A stretch of 64,000 nt of DNA from Acholoe squamosa (GCA_949317995.1 OX439045.1:5203674-5267673); one strand, 5' to 3'; shown: positions 52,195 to 63,311, counted from the stretch's first letter. Notes: generated by a model not told the origin, from the sequence alone. Numbers and translations are program-made.

Positions 52195-52462
52195 GGGAGA
52201 GCGAGAGCGAGAATGAGTGAGAGACAGACAGAGAGATGGAGAGAGACAGAGACAGAGAGAGAGAGACAGAGGCAGGAAAAGAGACAGAGAGAGACGGACA
52301 GACAGAGATGAAGATAGACAGACAGACAGAGAGGCGGCCAGAGACAGACAGACAGAGACAGACAGACAGACAGAGACAGACAGACAGAGACGAAGAGAGA
52401 CAGAAACAGACCTTAGACAGACAGACAGGGACAGACAGATACAGAGACAGACAGAGGGGGTA
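52195..52462. repeat. GACA/GAGA purine-rich simple repeat
   Basis: Mixed (GAGA) and (GACA) units. Open frames of Arg/Asp/Thr/Gln-rich and Leu/Ser/Val/Cys-rich type on the two strands are simple-repeat artefacts. Confidence 0.95.
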
Positions 52463-52487
52463 CCATAGACCGTTATGAGTCAGATTT

Positions 52488-53245
52488 ATGACATTGCGTG
52501 TAATGCACTTGACTGTTATCCGTTCTTGTGTTAGTTCATTTGTTGTGGTCAACCTGTGAGTTGCTGTGGTATTCTACTGTTATCAAATCTAATACTAGAC
52601 ATGTGGCTATTATTCTAAGCCTGTTTAGGTGCTCCTATTTAATATTTTCCCCCTTCTGGTTCAGCCTATGTAAAGATCCAGTTGAAAAAAAAATGAAATT
52701 TAACTTTCTGAGCCATGCCGAATACCCTAGATGGGTATTGATTGTACATTTCTTGGTGTTAAACAATAGCCCAAATGCTTAACTAGTTGTTTATGAAACA
52801 GCATTATGATTTGAATGGTTTAAGTTACTCTATGAAGACTTTATCTGTGTGTCACCGAGTGTAACGCGCTTGACCAGAAACAACATGGTTTAAATTAAAT
52901 GCCTTTAGGTCAACCTGTGAGTTACCTGAGTTTTTCTACTGCTATCTGATCTGTCACTAGACATGTGTTGCTAGTAGTTTAAGCCTGTTTGGGTGCTCCT
53001 AGTTAATATTTTTCACCTTCTGGTTCAGTCTATGTAAAAAATATGGTTAAAAAAAAGGTAAACTTAATTTTCTGAGCCATACAGGAGACCCCAGATAAGT
53101 ATGAATTGTGCATTTCCTGGTGTAAAAAGGTATTCCCATTGCTTAAGTAGTTGTTTATGAAGCAGCATTATGATATGAAAGGTCTAAGTACCTCTATATA
53201 GACTCTATCTATGGGTCACTATGTGTAATGCGCTTGATCGGTATT
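52488..53245 (+). repeat. tandem duplication, period about 363 bp, 2.1 copies
   Basis: GTGTAATGCACTTGACTG (52497), GTGTAACGCGCTTGACC (52858) and GTGTAATGCGCTTGATCGG (53223) mark unit starts. Between them GGTCAACCTGTGAGTT, CTAGACATGTG, AAGCCTGTTTGGGTGCTCCTA and TAGTTGTTTATGAAGCAGC match throughout, with moderate divergence. Confidence 0.85.
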
Positions 53246-53788
53246 CAGCCAATTACGAGTAGTTTTGGACTGCTGCTCACATATAGAATATACTGTAGGA
53301 GTGGTAGAAGGATGATTGTTTAAGAAAGTATAGACAATGAAGACATAATACCTTGGATTTCATGCATACCCAAAGGATTTTAAGTTTGTGAGAGTAAAGT
53401 TAAGGTTTTGTGTTATTTTTGAAAAATCTCAATCTTCTTAAAACGTGATGTCTCATGATTTCAAAAGTTTTCAAGCCTTGGTCCTAATCTTTGGTACATT
53501 TATTCCTAACTACTATACTAGTTTGAACATTGAATATGGTAATCACAGAGACATTATTGAAGAAGTTCTATGTATAAGAAGTTATATCGATCAAGCACAT
53601 TACACAAATGTTATCTTTTTACTGCAACTGTGATAAAAACTGACATCCTGGGAGTGAATGACTTGAATAGACCTTTTTATAGCCAGGATATAAGGCTATC
53701 AATAAAGTAAAGTCTTAAAATGTAATCCTGAGTTTGTCATGTTGGGCCCCTGACACCCATAGGCGGGCCAGTTCACAGTAATCACCCG
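53246..53788. other. unassigned DNA
   Basis: ATCAAGCACATTACAC at 53589 is the inverse of the GTGTAATGCGCTTGAT word of the tandem repeat and may mark the far end of the same element. Otherwise nothing. Confidence 0.4.
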
Positions 53789-53789
53789 T

Positions 53790-53892
53790 ATATATCGTCC
53801 CAAGATCAGGCTGAGTCTCAAATCATACTTAGTTTGGTGACATTGCCAGAGTCTGGATCCAGACTCAAGTGAGAGAGAATTTTTTTTCAGTG
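53790..53892. mobile_element. AGACTC foldback, right half only
   Basis: CCCAAGATCAGGCTGAGTC, TCAAATCATACTTAGTTTGG, GACATTGCCAGAGTCTGG and ATCCAGACTCAAGTGAG match the right arm. The left arm is absent. Confidence 0.7.
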
Positions 53893-54117
53893 GACCCTTA
53901 AAGGGTTAACGAGCTCATTAGTAGGTGTTGGTGAGTGGTATGAAGGTGACACTAACATTAGATGTATGTCTATGTAGCATGACATCTCTCCATGACATCT
54001 TCCTCTTTTCTCTTCATGGGTCACAGAACAGTGTCAGCTTACCTGTGTATAATTATATTGTGTATGGTTGATTTTCATGAATTCTGCCCTTATTTCTAAA
54101 TATATACATAAATATAC
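53893..54117. other. unassigned DNA
   Basis: A solo CCCTTAAAGGGTTAA word at 53897 is a worn TTAA-MITE end. Nothing else. Confidence 0.35.
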
Positions 54118-54425
54118 AAAGGTACAAGAGATTCCGTCAGCACTGACTATTATCATAGATGGTGGAGGTGAGTGTGATAACCCTCTGTGCTGACCAATTT
54201 GAGTGCTCCTTTTTATTTATCTCAAGTTAATCTAGTCAGATATGTTCAAAATTCTATTTACTTATTTGGCATGAAAAAATGACTTCATCGTCAGAATGTG
54301 GCCTTGTGGATGTTTTACCTGGTAATGTGATATGGGGGAGGGTTATCACACTGAGGAGTGTGATACAGAGGTTCTTGGTTAAAACTATGGAGCTCCCATA
54401 TCCAATTTGAGATAAACAAGGTTTC
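54118..54425 (+). mobile_element. hairpin repeat, copy of 20058-20362
   Basis: GTCAGCACTGACTATTATCA pairs weakly with TGATAACCCTCTGTGCTGACC. TTTATCTCAAGTTAATCTAG, AGATATGTTCAAAATTC, GGTTATCACACTGAGG and TTTGAGATAAACA follow in the same order as the first copy. Confidence 0.75.
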
Positions 54426-55360
54426 TTACTTTCTACCCGTTTTTGCCAATAATACTCGCTTGATTATTAACGGCAGTTTTGGGAGCCACTATTATAGTGT
54501 AGGAATGGTGCTATTTTACATCTGTTACAAAATAGACTGGTTCGATTTGTGCATACCTACAGAACCCTCCCCCCCACCCACCCCCCAACACACACACACC
54601 ATAACAGTATCCACTCTAAACTTAGAATCAACCAAGTAATAGAAACTGGTCAGATCAGTTGTTGGCAGAAACTGGAAAGAACTAAAGTAGGCCTATGTCT
54701 CAAAAGGGTTGTATAGTGGTCACATTTAAAGCATTGGTTGGTCAGGGGATGATCCCCTTTAACAGTTTAAGTGGTTGTCAATATTGAGACAATTTCAAGG
54801 CAATATTGATACTTTTTAAATCATACCTGCAATGATACTATCAGTATTGTGATAAGTAGAGAACTGGACCGCTTTTAGTTTATTACTATATTGTACATTA
54901 TACCGTATAACCATCCATTATCGCTCATTACATGTACTTGCCTATAATGTCTGCAGTAGTACCACACCCTGCCACTATGGGTGGTACACCCTATGGCCAT
55001 TATGTATATACAGCCAAGTGCTAGTACACCTGACAGCATTACCAACTAGTTGAGTTAACATCTCTTCAGCATGTACTTTTGTACAATAAAGCTATCATCA
55101 ATTATCCACTAATTGCCAGCTTCTTGTTATCACTATGTTCATATAGTAGCTGTAATTACTCATAACTAGATATGACAGTATGATGATAAATCAGTGTTAC
55201 TATTGTACTTAATACATGATGTATGATCATTATTTATAATGAACATACATGTTGTCTACAGGGTTCACCCTAATTCCATTATTTCTTCACTTGCTTGGTC
55301 ATGGGCCACATTCCCCTTGAGTCCACCTCAGGAAATATGACCTAATGAAAAACTGTAAGT
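54426..55360. other. unassigned DNA
   Basis: A C-rich patch at 54567-54595. No supported feature. Confidence 0.4.
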
Positions 55361-55361
55361 A

Positions 55362-55597
55362 CCGTAATCTCCCGCGTAGAAGACGCGCTGCGCGTATAAG
55401 ACGCACCCCAAACTCAGCACATGCATTTTCGCATATAAGACGCACATTTTAATGCTCAATTTTGTAAATCCAGTACTGTTCTACAGTAAAATTACCCCTC
55501 GTATAAGACGCACACCCAACTTGAGAGAAAGCTATAAGACCTCCCAGCATTTTGTTTGGCGTAGAGGACGCGTCTTATACGCGGGAGTTTACGGTAC
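55362..55597 (-). mobile_element. CGTATAAG element, subfamily 2
   Basis: TACCGTAATCTCCCGCGTAG at the left and TACGCGGGAGTTTACGGTA at the right. GCGCTGCGCGTATAAGACGC, CCCCAAACTCAGCACATGC and ATAAGACGCACACCC are the reverse complement of 15336-15571. Confidence 0.85.
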
Positions 55598-56012
55598 CTA
55601 GAGACTCAGGTGAACATCTGTCTATTCAGTCTAACCGGGTTTGCAATGCATGTCGCCTACTAGAACATGAGATTTCTAAATGTTAGCAGAGAATAATTAT
55701 AACAAAACGAAAATTTCCCCAGTTGACCAGAATCTGGGCTGGTAATAACATATTGAAATTGCATCAGGACCTACTCAATTTTTTTTCTTATTTTTTTTTC
55801 CTGGGTCAAAGCCAATAGAGACCGAGCCAAGCAGATATAAAGGATGCTTGAGAATTGTAGAAGCAAAGTAAAACACAATGGACATGTCCTTGATGCAATC
55901 CTGTTGGGGCTAAGCCAGGGGCAAAACCCTTATCCTATATCTCCTTATACAGACCTCAGGGTGGGGAATGACAGAAAAACATTCCTTACTTTGATATTGA
56001 ATTGGGGGAGAT
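55598..56012. other. unassigned DNA
   Basis: T-rich tract at 55780-55800. The 79-codon frame at 55844 runs into a repeat and has no domain. Confidence 0.35.
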
Positions 56013-56013
56013 T

Positions 56014-56236
56014 AATCCTTCAAGGATTGCCTCTAGGTTCATGTGCCGTTAGTAGTCATGATGCACCAATGCAGTGTGAGTGAGTCTGCTCACCAGCATT
56101 GCAGCATTGCATCATGCCAAACTTTCAGGAATGTATCAATTCATTAGGGTTGGCATGATGCACAAATGAAGCACTGGTGAATCGTGCAGCACGGCTGCAT
56201 TCATGCATCATGATGACAAATGGGCATGATGCAACA
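56014..56236 (+). mobile_element. TTAA-MITE copy
   Basis: TAATCCTTCAAGGATTGCCTC at the left. Arm A (GCAGTGTGAGTGAG with CTCACCAGCATTGC), CAGGAATGTATCAATTC, an arm B remnant (CACTGGTGAATCG, CACGGCTGC) and AAATGGGCATGATGCA follow. Confidence 0.7.
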
Positions 56237-56625
56237 TAACGTTATCAGAGCTTTAGAATGTGATGAAGTAAAAACGTTTGCCCTACTACAGTGATATTCT
56301 ATTTGGGGGACTTAATCCACAGGGCAAACCTTAACTTGATTCACTATTTTGTGTTGTATTGTCCTTAAACAAACTGTGTTAAGGAATCGAAACCTGTACC
56401 CCTCAACCCCTCAGCTTCTCTGCAAACAACCTCAAGGTCATCTAGAGTGTACACAGAGATGAATGGGATGTGGGATACACACAAAAAAGGTAAGGTAACG
56501 AGGGTCTTCTCGTTGAACAGATTAAGATTAACGAGTTTAAACCCATCAAATCTAACTTGTCAGCCCCGGTACAGACTCTTCATCTTGACAACCTAAATGG
56601 CCTATGCAGCTAGCCCTACCTGACT
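56237..56625. repeat. unassigned DNA ending in a dispersed repeat
   Basis: From about 56490, GAGGGTCTTCTCGTTGAAC, AACTTGTCAGCCCCGGTAC and GACTCTTCATCTTGACAACC match the locus at 2690-3110. Confidence 0.45.
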
Positions 56626-56628
56626 ACA

Positions 56629-56870
56629 CTGTTAAAAATAACTGGTGAATTTACCAGGGATCCTTGTAAAACTGAACAGTGAACCATGGTTACTATTTAG
56701 CAGGGAGCCTCTGTAGTTTATACAAGAGGTTCCAGGTGGCAGTGTTGTGGTACAAGGAATCTTTGTGAAAATAGCGACATCTCTATGAAAATAACGACGG
56801 ATCTCTGGCAACTTTGGGACAAGGAATCCTTCGTGTTTTTTTTTTTTTTTTTACTTTTTAGAGTGTAGGT
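56629..56870 (+). mobile_element. ACACTGT element, whole
   Basis: TACACTGTTAAAAATAACTGG at the left and TTTTACTTTTTAGAGTGTAG at the right. GGGATCCTTGTAAAACTGAAC, TTCCAGGTGGCAGTG, a locally doubled GTGAAAATAGCGAC word and ATCTCTGGCAACTTTGGGAC lie inside. Confidence 0.8.
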
Positions 56871-57788
56871 TTTAGAGGCCCTGAAGTTATCAACAAAGGC
56901 ACAAAAGTTGTCAATAAGAAGAGTCTGGACCAAGTATGACAAGTTAGATTTGACAGAGTTTGCCTTGGTTTTTTTCTTTGCTGGTCACTTACTGATGATG
57001 CATTTTCATTTTATAATCAGGGATTGTTACAGAATAGGAAATGATTTTATTGTAGGTCATTTGTTCATCGCCAAGCCAGATAAAATTGTACAACTCTCTT
57101 TCTCTCCTCCCTCCCTCTAGTACAGAAAAGGGAACTATAGTTTGAAATAGTTAAAGATTTAAGGTGTACAAAGTGGGTCAAAGTCATTTCCCCCTATTTC
57201 TTCCAATTATTTTATAACCCACATGTATAGAGGCTGTAACTGTCAAAGCTCAGTCTTTGAAATACATGGATGAGGAAGAATATTTCCACAGAGATCAAAA
57301 TAAGTGCCAAATTTGACAAACTCAACAGATGCAATTGATAAAATTCCCAATGGATCTTTTTTGTCTTGGAAAATGCAAAGAGAAATTGATAAGCCTAGGG
57401 TAATATCAATAGAGGCGGCAAATCTCAATTCATTTGATAACATTTGGCAAAATCCTTTCTCTTATTTAAGTGTCTATTTTGTGACAGCAAAAATGGCTCG
57501 TCTCTTTCACCAAGTTATATGGTCCACAGTGTGCCTAAATTGGTCAGTAATATGAGTTATTTTGGTAATTCCCCAACATGTCACTCAATGCTAAGCCTTT
57601 CTGTACATTTAGGAGAAAGGGGATGGATAGCAGTATGGCTACCAATAGCAATGTGGTCGGTGTTTTTTTTTCTTTCTGTAGCATTTGAAGACCCTTGTCT
57701 GAGATATCATTTATGTGTCTTAGTTTTAACAAGAATCTTAGATACTATCCTTGGTTTTAACACCAATGTAAGATGATCTGTCTACCCT

Positions 57789-57790
<2 letters not shown>
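56871..57790. other. unassigned DNA
   Basis: Several overlapping frames of 60-110 codons on both strands (57243-57776), none with a domain I recognise. Noncoding by my reading. Confidence 0.4.
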
Positions 57791-57824
<34 letters not shown>

Positions 57825-57835
57825 CCCCCCCCCCC
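57791..57835. repeat. (CT)n and C-run microsatellite
   Basis: About 12 CT units followed by TTTCTTCCCCCCCCCC. Confidence 0.95.
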
Positions 57836-58044
57836 TGTCTCGGTCTCATTCTCTTATGTTCCATTTTTTTAACAAATTAAGCACAAGATGCAGCATTATA
57901 GCTTCTTCCAAAGTTGGGGTATGGCTTAAATGTAAATACATGTATGGCATGTACATAAAGGTATGGCATAGCAGTTCTGGAGAGTTTGTTAAATAATCTA
58001 TTTCAGTAACAAGCCCATATGGCTGGTGGATGTGAGCTTGTCAG

Positions 58045-58302
58045 CTTAAACCTTGAAAGGCTGCTGGTGCAGTAATGCATCATGCTCATTGATCATCATG
58101 ATGCATGAATGCAGCCCTGGTGAGTAATAACCTGCCAGGGCTGCATTCATGCATCATGATGACCCAACCATTTTCATGCTCTCACAGAGAGCCGACATAG
58201 TTCTCCGATGAAGTGTTGGCGAGCAGAATCACCAGCACTTCATTGGTGCATCATGATGACCAATGGGCATGATGCACTCCTGCACCAGTGGGCCTTGGTG
58301 GG
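58045..58302 (-). mobile_element. TTAA-MITE, minus orientation
   Basis: CCTTGAAAGGCTGCTGGTGC at the left. Arm B (GCAGCCCTGGTGAG with CCTGCCAGGGCTGC), arm A (GAAGTGTTGGCGAG with AATCACCAGCACTTC), CCAATGGGCATGATGCAC and CACCAGTGGGCC follow. Confidence 0.85.
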
Positions 58303-58383
58303 GTAAATTCATGAGAATACCTTAACCTACTCATGGAGTTTGCTCAAGAAATGTTTGTTACTAATAAGCCCCCTATACCTGAT

Positions 58384-58656
58384 AGGGCTTGTTGCTCTAA
58401 CCCTTTAAGGGCCGCTGATGCGAAGAGTGCATCGTACCCATTGGTTGTCATAATGCGCCAATAAAGTGCTGGCGAAACTACTTGCCAGCACTTCATTGGA
58501 GCATCGTGCTGACCCTCCGGGACTGTATCAATCCTGGTTGGGTCGACATGATGCATGAATGTAGTCCTGGTGAGTTACTTGCCAGGGCTGCAGTAATGCA
58601 TCATGATGACTAATGGACATGATGCACTCCTGCATCAGCGGCCCTTAAAGGGTTAA
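58384..58656 (+). mobile_element. TTAA-MITE, near-complete reference copy
   Basis: CTAACCCTTTAAGGGCCGCTG at the left and CAGCGGCCCTTAAAGGG then TTAA at the right. Arm A (AAAGTGCTGGCGAA with CTTGCCAGCACTTC), GACCCTCCGGGACTGTATC, GGTTGGGTC and arm B (GTAGTCCTGGTGAG with CTTGCCAGGGCTGC) are all present. Confidence 0.9.
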
Positions 58657-58880
58657 GAAGAAAATGGTAGGTAAACTGGGGTTTACCATATAAGGGTAGC
58701 TAATACAAATAGGCGGGACTGAGGCACTGTAATCTGGTGTAATATGTGTAGGGGTATGTTAAACACATGGGTTTAGGGCGAAATTATACCTTTCGAAAAG
58801 TAGCAAAAAATGGGTTAAATGTCATGCTGGAACAAACCATCCCCCATGAACCCATTACCATAAATCCTTGCGTATAAAGC
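58657..58880. other. unassigned DNA
   Basis: A CGTATAAAG scrap (CATAAATCCTTGCGTATAAAG) at 58858. Confidence 0.35.
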
Positions 58881-59152
58881 GGGGTTTCCACTGTTGTCAG
58901 GCTGGCGAGTTTTTGCTAATCCGATTATTTTTGATAATGCAAAAGGGTATGACAGATCAGTCAAATTAGTGAAAACTCACCCGACCGATGGTGGTGGAAT
59001 ACCCATTTAAAGTGCTGGTTCCACAGTATTGGTTAGGATCATTTTTTGCTAATCCGACTGAATTTAATAAAGCAAATGTATGGGGGCAAAAAATCATCGG
59101 ATTAGCAAAAAAAAAATGGACCAGACCGACCCAGTGGAACCAGCCATTAAGA
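58881..59152. mobile_element. two GTTCCAC elements
   Basis: A complete unit runs from AAGTGCTGGTTCCACAG (59010) to GTGGAACCAGCCATTAA (59133-59149), with TTGCTAATCCGAC and TCGGATTAGCAAA as inner ends. A second, more diverged unit (GGGTTTCCACTGTTG to GGTGGTGGAATACCC) precedes it. Confidence 0.7.
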
Positions 59153-59164
59153 CACAGCTCAGTA

Positions 59165-59322
59165 TGGAGGCATAGTGGGACGGCCATTGCTTGATCTGGC
59201 ACCTGGCGAGATAAGCACTGATAAGAACCAGCATGATGGGTACCAGGTGTTACATAATGTACCCAAAAAAGTCTTCAGTGATTACAGGAAATTATCTGAT
59301 TGGTGCTAATGCAATCTGGGAG
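59165..59322. repeat. dispersed repeat, relative at 46690-46815
   Basis: See that locus; CATTGCTTGATCTGGCACC and GATGGGTACCAGGTG are the clearest shared words. Confidence 0.5.
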
Positions 59323-59329
59323 CAGAATT

Positions 59330-59446
59330 ACATTATCTATAAGATTAAGCCCAAGTCTGGGTGCATCTTATATGCGAGGATTTTACACTTTAGAATAGTC
59401 CTAAGATGACCAAGCTTTTACCCCTGGTGAGTCCAAGGTTGATCGA
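59330..59446. mobile_element. CGTATAAG-like fragment
   Basis: AGTCTGGGTGCATCTTATATG and GAGGATTTTACACTTTAG resemble the family. A second fragment (GGTGCATCCTATACATAAGG, GCGAGGATTTACCATA) lies at 59840-59890. The pair may be ends of one element interrupted by the repeat between them. Confidence 0.5.
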
Positions 59447-59725
59447 TTGATTCATTAGTTTTACGTCGCAGTATTTATATGCTGCTTGTCCATCACAGCT
59501 GTGACCGCATTTATGGATAACCGAATCTTTGAGATGAATGACCGAATCTATGAGGAGACGTGAGGGGGAAAACCACTACCAGGGCTTCATTCCCCTACTC
59601 TTCTCAAAGGATAGCAGATGTTCTTTTATTTGCCTGGTCTCATAGGCAGGGCCAGACACACCACGGCCTTTGATCACTCAGACGTGGTTCACTGAGGGGG
59701 AATTCTATGACAAATGACAAGTATG
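59447..59725 (+). repeat. TTTTACGTCGC repeat, possibly SINE-like
   Basis: GATTGATTCATTAGTTTTACG, TCGCAGTATTTATATGCTG then GGCAGGGCCAGACACACC. The head resembles GAGTGAGT...TTTTACGCC repeats I remember from mollusc genomes. One copy only in the window. Confidence 0.4.
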
Positions 59726-60098
59726 TAGGCCCGGGTCCATGCATATGGACACCAGCTGCCCAAATGCTCACCTTATGTCACAAGGATCCTCGAGTGTGTC
59801 CTAGGGGATTTAGCCTGTCCTAGGGGATTAAGCCTAACTCAGGGTGCATCCTATACATAAGGAGCGTCCTATATGCGAGGATTTACCATATTTGGAGGGG
59901 GTTTTTGATTGCCACAAAATGTCTCAACTCAAATAACAAGTTTCTACTTTTTTCATTATGAGAAAAATAACAAAGAGATAGTGTTTGTTTTTTTTTACAA
60001 AAGTATTAAATGATGTGTGTTTTATTTTGGTGTACAATAATATGGTGAAGTATGGGACCTTACAATAGTACATTGGCATACATGATAATTATGGGCAA
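59726..60098. other. unassigned DNA
   Basis: Apart from the CGTATAAG fragment at 59840-59890, nothing. Confidence 0.35.
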
Positions 60099-60099
60099 T

Positions 60100-60352
60100 T
60101 TACTACTTTAAGGACCACTGAGCAGGAGTGCATCATGCCCATGGGTCGGCTTGTTTGAAATGCTGCTGAAATTGCTTGCCATCACTTCATTGGTGCATCA
60201 TGATGACCCTCTGGGACCGTATCTATGCTGTAAGGTTGGCATGATGCATGAATGCAGCCCTGGAGAGTAACTCACCAGGACTGTATTAATGCATCATGAC
60301 ATGATCCAATGGGCATGATGCATTAGTGCATAAGCAGACATTGAAGGTTCAA
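60100..60352 (+). mobile_element. TTAA-MITE copy
   Basis: CTTTAAGGACCACTGAGCAGG at the left. A half arm A, GACCCTCTGGGACCGTATC, arm B (GCAGCCCTGGAGAGTAACTC with ACCAGGACTG), CCAATGGGCATGATGCATTA and GCATAAGCAGACATTGAAGG follow. Confidence 0.8.
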
Positions 60353-60785
60353 GATGGCAAACAAGAAGGATACCCGAAGGCACCTGCGGTGGGAGATACC
60401 TTTTCTATGTTTGCCCATGTTTGTACCTCTTCTCTTTCATTCATCATTCACTATTTCTAACAATTGTAGCATAAACATTGACATAACGTTCAATCAAAGT
60501 TTGTTTTATATTCAGCACAAGTGGTATCTCAAATAAAGATGATAGAGAGAAATGCAATATAAAATGAAGGAGATTCATTGTATCTCACATTTGCACATTC
60601 TTGTGTTGGTCCAATACCAATGTTGGTATCATTTAAAAGTTAAGTGACAATCATTTTGTTTATAAAGTGTCCCAGGGTTGGCCAGAACATATGCACCACA
60701 CTACTCTAGAACGAGTTTTCATTGTGTTCAGAAAAAGATATGCTACCTGTTCTTGGCCATTTGTTGGAGAAAACTTGTCTTTATC
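60353..60785. other. unassigned DNA
   Basis: No supported gene. Confidence 0.35.
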
Positions 60786-60787
60786 TC

Positions 60788-61125
60788 TCCCGGAGGGTCG
60801 TCATGATGCACCAATGAAGTGCTGGCAAGTATTCTTGCCAGCACTTCATTGGTGCATCATGCCGACCAATGGGCATGATGCACTTCTGCATCAGCGGTCA
60901 TTGAGCACCATGCTGAGCCTGGTGAGTAACTCGCCAGGGAGTAACTCGCCAGGGCTACATTCAAGCATCATGCCAACCTTACAGGGTTTACATTTATACA
61001 GCTGGGGGGTCAGCATGATGCACCAATGAAGTGCTGGTGAGCAGTCTCATCAGCACTTCATTGGTGCATCATGACGACCGATGGACATGATGCACTCCTG
61101 CATTACTGGCCCATAAAGGGTTATA
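60788..61125 (-). mobile_element. two overlapping TTAA-MITE copies
   Basis: The first has GGAGGGTCGTCATGATG, a perfect arm A (GAAGTGCTGGCAAG with CTTGCCAGCACTTC) and GCATCAGCGGTCATTGAG (60905). The second has an arm B with its centre doubled (GGTGAGTAACTCGCCAGGGAGTAACTCGCCAGGGC), arm A (GAAGTGCTGGTGAG with CTCATCAGCACTTC) and TTACTGGCCCATAAAGGG then TTA. Confidence 0.8.
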
Positions 61126-61297
61126 GTTGCTTGAATCTGAAGATTCATATGGTGTATATGCGCTGTTTAATCCGCGACCGCTATTTGGGCCTTAAATGGT
61201 TAATTTAAAACTATATTTATCGGAGGATGTGCATGTATACCCTCTGGCCACAATCAAATAATTGCCATGCTTATATTTCAACTTCCTGTCAGACATA
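61126..61297. other. unassigned DNA
   Basis: A worn GGCCTTAAATGGTTAA end lies at 61188; nothing else. Confidence 0.3.
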
Positions 61298-61299
61298 TA

Positions 61300-61566
61300 T
61301 AGTCCTTTAACGGCCGCTGATGCAGGAGTGCATCATGCCCATTGGTCGGCATGATGCACCAATGAAGTGCTAGCGACACTGCTCACCATGGCGACTCTGC
61401 TCACCAGCAATTCATCGGTGCATCATACCGACCCTCCGGGAGGGCATCAACCCAATAAGGTCAGAATGATGCATGCATACAGCCTGGTTAGTTACTTGTA
61501 AGGACTGCATTCACGCATCATGATGACCAATGGGCACGATGCATTAATTCATGCACTATAGGGCCT
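61300..61566 (+). mobile_element. TTAA-MITE copy
   Basis: CCTTTAACGGCCGCTGATGC at the left. Arm A with a doubled loop (GAAGTGCTAGCGACACTGCTCACCATGGCGACTCTGCTCACC), GACCCTCCGGGAGGGCATC, a worn arm B and ATGCACTATAGGGCC follow. Confidence 0.8.
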
Positions 61567-61785
61567 TTACTCCTTAAGGGCCGCTGATGCAGGAGTGCAT
61601 CATGCCCATTGGTCATCATGATGCCTGAATGCAGCCCTGGCGAGTAACTCACCAGGGCTGCATTCATACATCATGACGACCCTTCCCGGGTTGATACACA
61701 AACTCCCAGAGGTTCGCCATGATGCTCCAATGAAGTGTTGGCGAGCATAAATGCATCAGCAGCCCTTAAAGAATTAAAGGCCTAG
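61567..61785 (-). mobile_element. TTAA-MITE copy, tail to head with the previous
   Basis: CTCCTTAAGGGCCGCTGATG at the left. A perfect arm B (GCAGCCCTGGCGAGTAACTC with ACCAGGGCTGC), GACCCTTCCCGGGTTGATAC, a half arm A (GAAGTGTTGGCGAG) and CATCAGCAGCCCTTAAAG then AATTAA follow. Confidence 0.85.
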
Positions 61786-61960
61786 CATTCAGTTCCACGC
61801 ACCCTATGGACAATTGTGTGTGTGCATAAACTGGTGATTTAGACCCTACATCTCTATATTATATAAATATATACAATAGTAATTCATATAAAAAGGCTGT
61901 TTACACCAGGATATAGCCTTACAAGAAGGCTGGGTGAATAGGAGGGCCCCAGACGGGTAA
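61786..61960. other. unassigned DNA
   Basis: Nothing recognisable. Confidence 0.3.
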
Positions 61961-61961
61961 A

Positions 61962-62405
61962 ATCGAAAAGGGGACAAGGCCACTTTTTAAATTCCACAAG
62001 GGACATGGGGTTGACAGACAAGGGACAAGGTCACTTCTAAATTCGACAAGGGATATGGGGTTGACAGACAAGGGACAAGGTCACTTCTAAATTCGACAAG
62101 GGATATGGGGTTGACAGACAAGGGACAAGGTCACTTCTAAATTCGACAAGGGGATATGGGGCTTAGAGACAACAGACACCACTTTTTAAATTCACCAAGG
62201 GATATCGGATTGAGAGACAAGAGACAAGGTCACTTCTCAAATTCGATAAGGGATATCGAATTGAGAGACAAGGGACAAGACCACTTCTCAAATTCGATAA
62301 GGGATATTGGATTGAGAGACAAAGAACAAGGCCACTTCTTAAATTTGACAAGGGAAGTGGAATTCAGAGACAAACGACAAGAATCATTTCTTAGAATTCC
62401 CCTGT
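61962..62405. repeat. 50-bp minisatellite, about eight units
   Basis: GGTTGACAGACAAGGGACAAG then GTCACTTCTAAATTCGACAAG then GGATATGG recurs with a 50-base period (unit markers at 62011, 62061 and 62111), then in a diverged form (GATTGAGAGACAAGG) to 62400. It is an expanded relative of the GACATG minisatellite. The central units are identical, so growth is recent. Open frames across it are artefacts. Confidence 0.92.
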
Positions 62406-63095
62406 CTAGGGCCCTAATATGATATAGGATACGGTCCAGGTGTGAGGAAGCAGGCACTTTTTTCAGGCACAGCCTGTTTATAAAGAAGGGGGGAGTTTAA
62501 ACATTAACACAATGCTGGTACTGGTATCCATTGAAAACATCATGGTTCTCAATGAAGTGTGTATTTACTATGCTTGTAAGTTATGTAGGCTTTTTTTTGG
62601 CACATTCATAATAGAGTAAGACAAGTACCATAGATCCACAAGCCACATCAGATCCAGGGGTGGAGAGAGTGGTACCCTAGAGCCCTGTTCAAGAGGTGAG
62701 GGTCCACAGAGACCTAATACTACCCATAGATTTCTGGATTTTGAATAGCTTTTACGGCAACAGAAATTACACCAATTCAATTCCCAAAGAGACGAGTATA
62801 GCTTTTTAAAGTCAGGGTTGCATAGGATTTTACAATATTCGCTTTTCATATTTTGACAACTGTTATAAATTTCAAGTTTCTACACTGGATTTATTTACCA
62901 TTTTGAACACCAAAATGATCAGCATGGTTAATGGTAAGACTCGTCAAATGGAATATCCATGGTAAGTTGATAATGCTGGAGGATAATCTAATATATTTAC
63001 AAACCTTTTAACAAAGCAACATTAGAGAATCATATATATGTTTTATAACTAATAATTATATGATGTCTAGAGGAGAGTAAATCCTCAACCTGCTG
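62406..63095. other. unassigned DNA
   Basis: No supported gene; the 93-codon minus frame (62568-62849) has no known domain. Confidence 0.4.
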
Positions 63096-63108
63096 AACTG
63101 AATACTGG

Positions 63109-63289
63109 GAGTGAGTGAGTAATAGATGTTTAACACCATTTCGACAGCTAAGGTCATATTCATGGCAAGAACCACATTACACAATTTCACAGAGCAATGT
63201 GTGAGTGCCCATGCATATGGGCACCACACACATCCGAGTGGATAGGAAAGAGGAGAAATAGACCCTTTTGATTTGGCTAGGGAAGCCCT
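63109..63289 (+). mobile_element. GAGTGAG SINE-like retroposon with 12-bp duplication
   Basis: ACTGAATACTGG stands at 63097-63108 and again at 63290-63301, directly flanking a 181-base element. The element starts GAGTGAGTGAGTAATAG and ends GGGAAGCCCT. The inner words match the other copies. Both target copies are perfect, so the insertion is young. Confidence 0.9.
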
Positions 63290-63311
63290 ACTGAATACTG
63301 GTAATTAAATA

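Noticed and set aside
52067-52552. 161-codon Leu/Ser/Val/Cys-rich frame resembling membrane segments
   Set aside because: It is the reverse strand of a GACA/GAGA simple repeat.
57243-57776. Cluster of 60-110 codon frames on both strands
   Set aside because: No domain, no codon pattern, no splice sites that link them; they look like chance openings in AT-rich DNA.
62156-62422. 88-codon repetitive charged peptide frame
   Set aside because: It is the 50-bp minisatellite read in one frame; the period is not a multiple of three, so the peptide repeat is not kept in register across the whole array.
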